Positions 1 to 5,265 of a DNA stretch of 5,265 bases are shown in pieces. Source of the DNA: an uncultured Oscillospiraceae bacterium (GTDB lineage Bacteria > Bacillota > Clostridia > UBA1381); assembly GCA_945876665.1 (NCBI GenBank), contig CAMCPC010000104.1, positions 1 to 5,265 of the forward strand. Reading direction: 5' to 3'. Every line of letters begins with the position of its first letter. Position 1 is the stretch's first letter. The notes under the pieces were generated by a model. It did not search any database. It saw only the letters and a program-made list of their open reading frames with translations, and was not told the DNA's origin. The translations under genes were made by a program, and so were the position numbers.

Positions 1-55
1 GTGTACTTCTATTCTACACCATGTTGAGGGTTTACACAATACTTGAAATAGACTC

Positions 56-72
56 GCACGGATTAACCGTGC
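56..72 (-). terminator. Possible terminator hairpin after the operon
   Basis: On the minus strand, 30 nt after the last stop codon, GCACGG and CCGTGC form a perfect 6-bp GC-rich stem with the 5-nt loop TTAAT. The following bases (GAGTCTATTTC) are only weakly T-rich, so it is not a classic intrinsic terminator. Just before it, TAAAAA and TTTTTA (75-92) could form a second, weak A/T stem. Its position at the end of the gene string supports a role in transcript ending or 3' end stability. Confidence 0.35.
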
Positions 73-102
73 CTTAAAAATTCCCGTTTTTAGCAAAATG
101 TA

Positions 103-999
103 TTAAGCTGATTTTTGATATTCTTCCAAAAACTGCGGCAAGTCAATATTACCTTTTAAGTATTCTGAAACAGGCACTAAAACTTTTTCGTTTTCCGTCA
201 GTTCTTTTATATAAAAATTGAGATTCCGAATATCCCCGTCGTAACGGTAAACGGTATATAATTTCCCGTCATGCTCGCATATTAAGTTGATTTCTGTAAA
301 ATCGTCCTCAACAGAAATTTTACTAACCACACCCGGATACCACTTTCCTCCCGGCACAACAGGAACGGCGATAATATCTCCCACATTGAAAATCATATCT
401 TTTTTACGAAAAACAGTGTTGCACATATTCGGTCTGTCCCACCGAAACGGCTGATCTGTTGACAGTTTTATCATATCGCCGTCAATATAAATCCAGTTGC
501 CGAATGCCTGTAAAAATTCAATATAGTGCTTAATCTGTTCTTTTTGCATATCAAGCTCGTTCGCCAAATTCTCCACGGTTATTCCTTTACGAAACCGAAC
601 GCAGCTTAAGATTGATAAAGATATATCTATCGCGTTGCATATGTCCAGATACCGTTTTCTGTATGAGTGCAGAATTATACTTTTAAATTCTTTTTCAAAA
701 TCGTCAAACGTATCAAAGAATGTCAACGGATAATTGAAGTATTTGGGCACATCAAGCGTTCCTACGATAATAATGGTCTGCTCACAGGTAACAGTATCAT
801 TATATATATCAAAAAATAACTCTTTGTCTGCTTGGGTTAGCATATCAGGGCGAATAACGACTGCTATCGCGTCTGTAATCACAATGTCTGTAAAACATTT
901 AGTATCGTTAGAAACAGTGCAATGCTTTGGCGAAGCACTTTTTATAAAATCACGTTCATTTTCTGTGAGTCCATAGGTATGTATTAAAGCTTCTCGCAT
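103..999 (-). CDS. Hypothetical protein with winged-helix-like and SH3-like regions
   Basis: I do not recognise the family of this 298-residue protein. Residues about 1-110 alternate hydrophobic strands and helices (DIVITDAIAVVIRP at 38-51, QTIIIVG at 74-80, then a Phe-rich helix near 94-110), as in a Rossmann or receiver-like fold, but no clear phosphoacceptor or nucleotide-binding motif is seen. Residues about 118-180 look like a winged helix: TVENLANELDMQKEQIKHYI resembles a helix-turn-helix, and WIYIDGDMIKLS could be the wing. Residues about 203-255 (FNVGDIIAVPVVPGGKWYPG onward) are strand-rich with a V-G-D-x-I and K-W-Y-P-G pattern typical of SH3 or Tudor-like barrels. It has no signal peptide or membrane helix. 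The start is firm: AGGAGGT lies 5 nt upstream. It overlaps the nuclease gene by 16 nt, so it probably works with it, perhaps as a DNA-binding partner or regulator. The domain calls come from reading the sequence by eye and are tentative. Confidence 0.85.
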   Translation of the reverse strand: MREALIHTYGLTENERDFIKSASPKHCTVSNDTKCFTDIVITDAIAVVIRPDMLTQADKELFFDIYNDTVTCEQTIIIVGTLDVPKYFNYPLTFFDTFDDFEKEFKSIILHSYRKRYLDICNAIDISLSILSCVRFRKGITVENLANELDMQKEQIKHYIEFLQAFGNWIYIDGDMIKLSTDQPFRWDRPNMCNTVFRKKDMIFNVGDIIAVPVVPGGKWYPGVVSKISVEDDFTEINLICEHDGKLYTVYRYDGDIRNLNFYIKELTENEKVLVPVSEYLKGNIDLPQFLEEYQKSA

Positions 1000-2147
1000 A
1001 TTGTACCTCCTATTTTATCTGTAAATTTATCTACAAATTTTCTGATAAAATCGCGAAAGAAATCAATGACATTGCCATCATCGTCCAGAAAAACCTTAAA
1101 AATATTATTCTGCTCCGGCATTGCATCTGCATCGTTTACCTCTATCTCGATATTTTCTATGTTTAATTCTTTAAATATATCTTGGCATATTTCTCTTGCA
1201 TATGCGGCATTTTTTCGGCGTTCGTTTATAAGTTTTTCTCTTTCTTCTTCATTTCCGGAAGTGTAATTCTCATTGCGGCACTGCTGCATTATGACCGCAT
1301 AATCCCGACTGTCACCATTTTTTCTTTTGTCAATCCGCAGTACATAGTAAATGTTATTTTCGCTTTTCCTGCCTTTGTCCGCTATCTTTACAAAATTTGC
1401 TGCCGCCCATCCCTGATAGCTGTGATCAAATTTTTTTGCAGTGTCAAATATCTTACAGAAAATATTGTCGAACATTGATTCCGGCATAGGTTTGCCGGTT
1501 TTATTAATTTCCGAAACCAACCTTTCCTTTCGACTGGTATCAAGCTTTTCTTTTAAGTATTCATAATAGTCTGAAAGCAAGTTATCCTTGTCACGTTGTC
1601 CTTGCATAAATTTCTCTATATCCTTTAACTCAATCTGCCTCAGAACAGCATCATCGTTTTTAAGCGTTTTTGATATTTGTTCCAATTCTTTCCGCTGCCA
1701 ATTAAAAATATAGCCTGTTTTAAAGAATACAAAAATTGTTTTTTTCCATTCGAGGTCTTTTTCCGTAAACAGACCATTTCTCCAGTCCTCCCATTTTTCG
1801 TTTGTTTTCCAATCCTTAACCATACGGACATATCTTTCGTGTTGAGAGCCATGCAGATATGTATTTGTTTTATCCTCGAAAATAATGGGATATACTTTTT
1901 TGTTTACGCGAATATTAGCATACACATCCATGTGGTAATACTGTCTGTGCGGACTTTCCTTTTCAAGCTCCACATCGTCATCGTCACGAAGGGTCAGAGT
2001 ATTATCCTCCAGAATAAACTTTATAAAATCAAGTCCGATTCGCCGGTATGTTTTGTCCTCCGAATGATAACATTCGAGAAGCCAGCAAATCATAGCGTCC
2101 TGTGATAATTCAGTTTGTGCGTATTTAAAAATATTAGGTCTGTTCAT
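984..2147 (-). CDS. PD-(D/E)XK nuclease superfamily protein
   Basis: A 387-residue protein that looks like the PD-(D/E)XK nuclease group of Pfam PF14281, whose members begin with an N-I-F-x-Y-A-x-x-E-L-S-Q-D-A-type motif. Here NIFKYAQTELSQDAMICWLL occupies residues 5-24, with E13 as the likely first-helix acidic residue. D74 in HMDVYANI and E91-D92-K93 in IIFEDKT form the expected D...ExK metal site, and QHERY at 102-106 fits the following conserved helix. The active site therefore looks complete and Mg-dependent DNA or RNA cleavage is possible, but substrates of this group are not established to my knowledge. Residues about 215-300 are a mixed alpha/beta region of unclear role. The C-terminus is charged and probably helical. 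There is no signal peptide or membrane segment, so it should be cytoplasmic. It starts 3 nt after the WYL gene with AAGGAAG 7 nt upstream and overlaps the next gene by 16 nt. A defence role is inference from context. Confidence 0.88.
   Translation of the reverse strand: MNRPNIFKYAQTELSQDAMICWLLECYHSEDKTYRRIGLDFIKFILEDNTLTLRDDDDVELEKESPHRQYYHMDVYANIRVNKKVYPIIFEDKTNTYLHGSQHERYVRMVKDWKTNEKWEDWRNGLFTEKDLEWKKTIFVFFKTGYIFNWQRKELEQISKTLKNDDAVLRQIELKDIEKFMQGQRDKDNLLSDYYEYLKEKLDTSRKERLVSEINKTGKPMPESMFDNIFCKIFDTAKKFDHSYQGWAAANFVKIADKGRKSENNIYYVLRIDKRKNGDSRDYAVIMQQCRNENYTSGNEEEREKLINERRKNAAYAREICQDIFKELNIENIEIEVNDADAMPEQNNIFKVFLDDDGNVIDFFRDFIRKFVDKFTDKIGGTICEKL
1005..1011 (-). promoter_or_regulatory. 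Strong ribosome binding site of the last gene, inside the nuclease gene
   Basis: AGGAGGT on the minus strand, a near-perfect anti-16S match, lies 5 nt before the ATG at 999 and within the nuclease coding sequence, which ends at 984. It is the strongest site in the window and suggests that the last gene is translated well in its own right. Confidence 0.85.
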
Positions 2148-2150
2148 TTT

Positions 2151-3218
2151 TTATCTTCCTTTCTCAATTTGATAATTTTCTGATGCCTTTTCTATATCCT
2201 CCCGTACGCCGTCAACAAGACTCTGCGGGGAAAGTACCCTTGTATGAAGTGCATATTGCAGCGCCCATTTTCGCATAGCCGATAAATTCACTTTAACTCT
2301 TGCCTTGATTTCCTCCCTGCTCTCATCAAAAAACTCAATATCATTCCCGAACCAGTCAATAACCTCCGAAACCAAATATTTTTTCAGGCTGAACGTCACA
2401 ATATCACTCTCACCCGAAAACATATAAATATGCTCAGCCATATGCTTGGGCAAATCAAACCCTTTCTCAAGACCTTTTACTTTTTTCATAGGCTTTTGAG
2501 GAGTATCGAGAATTTTTATATCCGTAATTCTATCAAGACGGTAATTTGACACATCATCATATTTATCATAATTGCATATCAGATAATATCGCCCATTGAC
2601 GGCGGCAATCTGATAGGGATTTATAATATACTCACGCACCTTGCCCTCGCCGTTAAGACGCGGATGCGGTTTTTTATCTATGCCAATATCGTTATATGTA
2701 AATGACACCTGTTTTTTGTGGCTTATCGCCTCGTCAAGCGTTTCGATAGTTAGAAAAAGCTGCTTGTTGTTCGTTGCGCTTTCGGGCATTGTGCGAATAT
2801 GCTTTACTCTCGACTTAAAATATCTGTTTGACAGTCCCTCAAGCTTTACGATTAGCTCCTTACACTGACTGTACGGTATATGCTTGGAAAACAGCAGGCT
2901 GTCAATAAGCAGGCGCAGCTCGCCGTCCGTAAAATCACGGACAAGGTAGAAATCCGATAAAATATAGCTTTCCTCCAATTCGCCTGTTTTGCGGTTAGGT
3001 ATCATACGGATTGCCTCGCTGTACTCAATGTCATAGCCGAATTCAATTAAATTCATAAGATTACGTTTTATCGTCTTTCGCTCGACGGTCATATCATATT
3101 CGGTTTTGAGAATGTCTACAATTTCTTTTTGGCTCAGCCTGTGATTTTCGTCCGTGTATTTACGGAGAATATCAAGAATGTTCATAATGAGCATTTTCTT
3201 GGGTTGTTTTGAATACAT
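2151..3218 (-). CDS. WYL-domain transcriptional regulator with N-terminal winged helix
   Basis: A probable DNA-binding regulator of the WYL (YafY-like) class, 355 residues, a normal length for the family. Residues about 10-65 form a winged helix-turn-helix (LSQKEIVDILK followed by VERKTIKRNLMNLIEFGYDI). Residues about 160-240 are the WYL domain: the signature is YYL at 211-213 after NGR, followed by NYRLDRI at 225-231. Residues about 270-345 fit the C-terminal WCX extension. WYL domains bind nucleic acids or other ligands and switch the DNA-binding part; known members control phage-defence operons (BrxR, CapW) or DNA-damage responses (PafBC, DriD). The start follows the PolC-like stop by 1 nt and has GAGGAA 7 nt upstream. 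The nuclease gene follows after 3 nt, so autoregulation of this operon is a reasonable inference. No operator could be identified. The class is secure; the target and ligand are unknown. Confidence 0.92.
   Translation of the reverse strand: MYSKQPKKMLIMNILDILRKYTDENHRLSQKEIVDILKTEYDMTVERKTIKRNLMNLIEFGYDIEYSEAIRMIPNRKTGELEESYILSDFYLVRDFTDGELRLLIDSLLFSKHIPYSQCKELIVKLEGLSNRYFKSRVKHIRTMPESATNNKQLFLTIETLDEAISHKKQVSFTYNDIGIDKKPHPRLNGEGKVREYIINPYQIAAVNGRYYLICNYDKYDDVSNYRLDRITDIKILDTPQKPMKKVKGLEKGFDLPKHMAEHIYMFSGESDIVTFSLKKYLVSEVIDWFGNDIEFFDESREEIKARVKVNLSAMRKWALQYALHTRVLSPQSLVDGVREDIEKASENYQIEKGR
2155..2161 (-). promoter_or_regulatory. Ribosome binding site of the PD-(D/E)XK nuclease gene, inside the end of the WYL gene
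   Basis: AAGGAAG on the minus strand lies 7 nt before the ATG at 2147 and overlaps the codons for the last Lys-Gly-Arg of the WYL regulator. The WYL stop is 3 nt before the nuclease ATG. It supports this start and coupling of the two genes. Confidence 0.75.
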
Positions 3219-3219
3219 A

Positions 3220-5229
3220 TTATATTTCCTCGCTTTGTTTTATTGTTTCCAAAAATTCCGTAGGATAGTGCGCTTTATAATAAGCCAGACGATACGCCAT
3301 AAGGACGTATGTTGCCGAGTGCGCTTTCGGGAAAAGATAGTCGATTTTCCGGCAAGAGCTTATATACCAATCGGGAATGTTTTTTTCGCGCATATCCTTT
3401 ATATCTTCCTCACACATTCCCCGAGCAAATCTACCCATTCTGACATTATATGCAATCTCAAATGCCCGCTCCCGAGAAAAGTCCTCTTTCCGTAAATATA
3501 AATACACGTCATCACGGCAGGATATTACCTCGCTTAAATTCGCCTTACCGCTTTTGATTAGCGTTTCTGCATTGTTTGCCCAAGTACCTGTTCCGTGTGA
3601 GAGAGCGGAAATGCGGATTAAATCATCAAGCGTTTTCGGCTTTGCAAGTTTTATTATATCCTTTACAAATTTAGTTGAAAACTCAGGAATATTATCCGTA
3701 TCAGCGCTTTTAAAAAGCTCCATTGTTTTTTCATCGTCAAGCGGGATTTCAAGCGGATTTACTCCTGTTAAATCCCCGAGCTTTTTCAGAATTGTAAGGC
3801 TGTCGTGCGACAAAATATTAAGTTTATATAATATGTCACGCAAATGAGTATAGTCAAAATGCGTTACTGCTCGGCACAATCTGCTGTATTCCTCATACTG
3901 TACCGGTGTAAAATCATTTATGCTTTCTTCCGCAGGTACAATAAAAATTCCGCCGGGCTGTGTTCCTGTTGTTCTCGCTGTTTTACGCAATAAGGCAAAA
4001 GCTCTGTTCTTTTCATTTTCACTAAGCAGTCTGCCTGTTAATTCCTGATAGTCCGCTATATAATATAATGCCACTCGTCCGCTGATACTTCTGACGTCTC
4101 CGGCACAAACGATATTATCGTTTCCAAATTTATTTTTCAGATGGCTTATACATCTGTCTCTTGCCTCCTCGGGAATGTTTAACTCAATATCGGGAAATTT
4201 GCTTCCGTCAATACCTGCGAACGCTTCAAACGGAATATTAAATCCGCATTTTTTTAGTTTCTCCCCACATACAGGGCAATTCTTTTTCGGCAAATCCGCA
4301 CCGCAGCCCGCATTTTCCACAAACTCCGTAAAATGACATTTTTGGCAGATATAATGCGCCGGCAGTGGATTTATTTCAGTCATTCCAAGCAAATACGCCA
4401 CAAATGATGAACCGGCCGCACCGCGAGTACCTGTGATATAGCCGTCTTTTAATATTTCGTTCACAAGCTCCGAAACTATTATATAAATTGACGCAAAGCC
4501 ATTTTTTTCAATAGACAAAAGCTCCTTTTTAAGACGTTCCTTGATGATTTTTGGCGGGTTTTTACCGTAAAGCTCGTGTAGCCTTTTTTCAGCGCTATTT
4601 TTTATAAGCTTGTCTGTGTCTTTTATGATAGGATAATGCTCACCGCTCAGAATAGGCTCAAAAGTATCCTCAATCATATCCGCAATTTTTTGAGTGTTTG
4701 TTACAGAAATCTCAAACGCTTTATCATAGCCGAGATACTCAAACTCGCTTATCATTTCATCAATAGTTCTGATGTGAAGGGGAGGCATATTTTTACATTT
4801 ATCATAATCCTTTGTTGATAGAAGCACCTTCATTGCAACACTGTCTTCAGGGTAAACATAGTGCGCGTTGCTTGTTGCGGTTACTGTTATGTTTTTCGCC
4901 GTACCCAATTCTACGATTTTTTTGTTTATATCCTTATCATTAAACGGCTGTACTTCAAGAAAATCATAGTAGTCCGCACTGTCACACAATTCCTTGTCGG
5001 ACTTTCCCTCAAGAACGGCTTGATATAATTCGCCCTGAGTGCAGGCGGAACCGATAAGCAGATTTCCTCTGTTATCTGAAATTATATTTTGAGGAATACA
5101 AGGCTTATCATTAAAATATTTTGTATACGACGCTGTTACAATTTTATAAAGTGATTTTAAGCCGGCTCTGTTCTTAACTAAAATAGTTACATGGTACTTG
5201 TTTTCTGATATAGTCATATAACCATACAT
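3220..5229 (-). CDS. PolC-like DNA polymerase III alpha homologue, truncated and probably catalytically inactive
   Basis: This protein resembles the middle and late part of PolC, the replicative polymerase of Bacillota. Residues about 1-165 match the second part of the PHP domain, with C63 and H123 in the usual metal-ligand contexts. Residues about 200-660 match the polymerase core: GTRGAAGSS at 267-275 for the family GSRGSVGSS, a zinc finger with C295, C298, C318 and C321, and FPKAHSATYVLMA at 633-645. The catalytic Asp pair motif PDIDL reads PDIEL (D347, E349). The third catalytic Asp, in the family KLDILGHDD, is N471, so nucleotide addition is unlikely. RTTGQHPGG has become RTTGTQPGG (419-427). 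It lacks the N-terminal OB region, the first PHP part, the exonuclease insert and about 200 C-terminal residues; PolC is usually about 1,440 residues long. ATG 5229 has no ribosome binding site, and the family match continues upstream past a TAG, so this may be a pseudogene fragment. The family is certain; function is not. Confidence 0.85.
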   Translation of the reverse strand: MYGYMTISENKYHVTILVKNRAGLKSLYKIVTASYTKYFNDKPCIPQNIISDNRGNLLIGSACTQGELYQAVLEGKSDKELCDSADYYDFLEVQPFNDKDINKKIVELGTAKNITVTATSNAHYVYPEDSVAMKVLLSTKDYDKCKNMPPLHIRTIDEMISEFEYLGYDKAFEISVTNTQKIADMIEDTFEPILSGEHYPIIKDTDKLIKNSAEKRLHELYGKNPPKIIKERLKKELLSIEKNGFASIYIIVSELVNEILKDGYITGTRGAAGSSFVAYLLGMTEINPLPAHYICQKCHFTEFVENAGCGADLPKKNCPVCGEKLKKCGFNIPFEAFAGIDGSKFPDIELNIPEEARDRCISHLKNKFGNDNIVCAGDVRSISGRVALYYIADYQELTGRLLSENEKNRAFALLRKTARTTGTQPGGIFIVPAEESINDFTPVQYEEYSRLCRAVTHFDYTHLRDILYKLNILSHDSLTILKKLGDLTGVNPLEIPLDDEKTMELFKSADTDNIPEFSTKFVKDIIKLAKPKTLDDLIRISALSHGTGTWANNAETLIKSGKANLSEVISCRDDVYLYLRKEDFSRERAFEIAYNVRMGRFARGMCEEDIKDMREKNIPDWYISSCRKIDYLFPKAHSATYVLMAYRLAYYKAHYPTEFLETIKQSEEI
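3226..3231 (-). promoter_or_regulatory. Ribosome binding site of the WYL regulator, inside the end of the PolC-like gene
   Basis: GAGGAA on the minus strand lies 7 nt before the ATG at 3218. The same bases encode the last Glu-Glu of the PolC-like protein, which ends 1 nt before the ATG (TAATATG). This fixes the regulator start and indicates translational coupling. Confidence 0.75.
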
Positions 5230-5265
5230 TCCGTATATCAGCTATATTCCGTATATTTTTGCACA
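5230..5265 (-). pseudogene. Upstream in-frame continuation of the PolC-like gene, interrupted by TAG and cut by the window edge
   Basis: In the frame of the PolC-like gene these bases read CAKIYGI, stop, LIYG, then the ATG at 5229. PolC proteins have a matching segment in the PHP domain, of the form AAKKHGMKVIYGLEA, and the residues line up on both sides of the stop without a gap. The TAG at 5242-5244 sits where the family usually has Lys, so one change from AAG would explain it. The next position, where PolC has the PHP metal-binding Glu, is Tyr (residue 2 of the downstream reading frame). This suggests a longer gene once ran through here and was broken by a nonsense mutation. The alignment is from memory and short, and the rest of the gene lies outside the window. 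Confidence 0.5.

Noticed and set aside
905..945. Inverted repeat AGTGC/GCACT inside the last gene
   Set aside because: It is a short 5-bp match with a long spacer inside a coding region; nothing suggests a regulatory or structural role.
734..976. 80-codon open frame on the plus strand, a possible antitoxin or small protein
   Set aside because: It is fully antisense to the last gene of the operon, which has a strong ribosome binding site; no family is recognisable in its translation.
1677..2105. 142-codon open frame on the plus strand
   Set aside because: It lies wholly opposite the nuclease gene, has a Phe/Ile/Cys-rich composition typical of an antisense shadow, and lacks family similarity.
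3377..3847. 156-codon open frame on the plus strand
   Set aside because: It is antisense to the conserved PolC-like core; its Ser/Phe/Leu-rich translation mirrors the opposite strand and shows no domain.
3220..5229. Calling this the housekeeping polC gene
   Set aside because: The protein is less than half the usual PolC length, lacks the exonuclease and C-terminus, and has lost two catalytic aspartates, so it cannot be the main replicative polymerase.
5242..5244. TAG read as an amino acid (alternative genetic code)
   Set aside because: None of the four genes contains an in-frame TAG or TGA over about 1,700 codons. With a reassigned stop several would be expected, so a nonsense mutation is simpler.
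1..5265. CRISPR array, tRNA, rRNA or insertion-sequence ends
   Set aside because: No regularly spaced repeats, cloverleaf, rRNA-like sequence, transposase or paired terminal repeats were seen. Nearly all of the window is protein-coding.

Overview
The window is AT-rich with four genes, all on the minus strand and packed almost without gaps. It most likely comes from a member of the Bacillota, probably an anaerobic gut-type Clostridia. The reasons are a PolC-family polymerase-like protein (a lineage centred on Bacillota and relatives), strong AGGAGG-type ribosome binding sites, and AT-rich codon choice with TAA as the stop of all four genes. The species cannot be named from the sequence alone.

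In transcription order (right to left): (1) 5229-3220, a 669-residue PolC-like protein. It aligns with the second part of the PHP domain and the polymerase core of DNA polymerase III PolC, including the four-cysteine zinc finger. It lacks the exonuclease insert, the PolC C-terminus and two of the three catalytic aspartates. Its frame seems to continue upstream to the window edge, broken by one TAG. (2) 3218-2151, a WYL-domain transcriptional regulator with an N-terminal winged helix. (3) 2147-984, a PD-(D/E)XK nuclease-superfamily protein with an intact-looking active site. (4) 999-103, an unrecognised protein with a possible Rossmann-like front part, a winged-helix-like middle and an SH3-like end. 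The last 102 bases hold a short GC-rich hairpin that may end the transcript.

Junctions are 1 nt (PolC-like to WYL), 3 nt (WYL to nuclease) and a 16-nt overlap (nuclease to last gene). Each downstream gene has a good ribosome binding site buried in the end of the gene before it, so the four are probably co-transcribed and partly translationally coupled. The PolC-like start has no such site.

The most interesting reading is an accessory cassette in which a WYL regulator, possibly sensing nucleic acid, controls a PD-(D/E)XK nuclease and a partner protein, next to a catalytically degenerate PolC relative. That resembles defence or DNA-damage modules, but the sequence shows no direct proof of such a role. 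The PolC-like gene may be a decaying remnant or a repurposed inactive polymerase.
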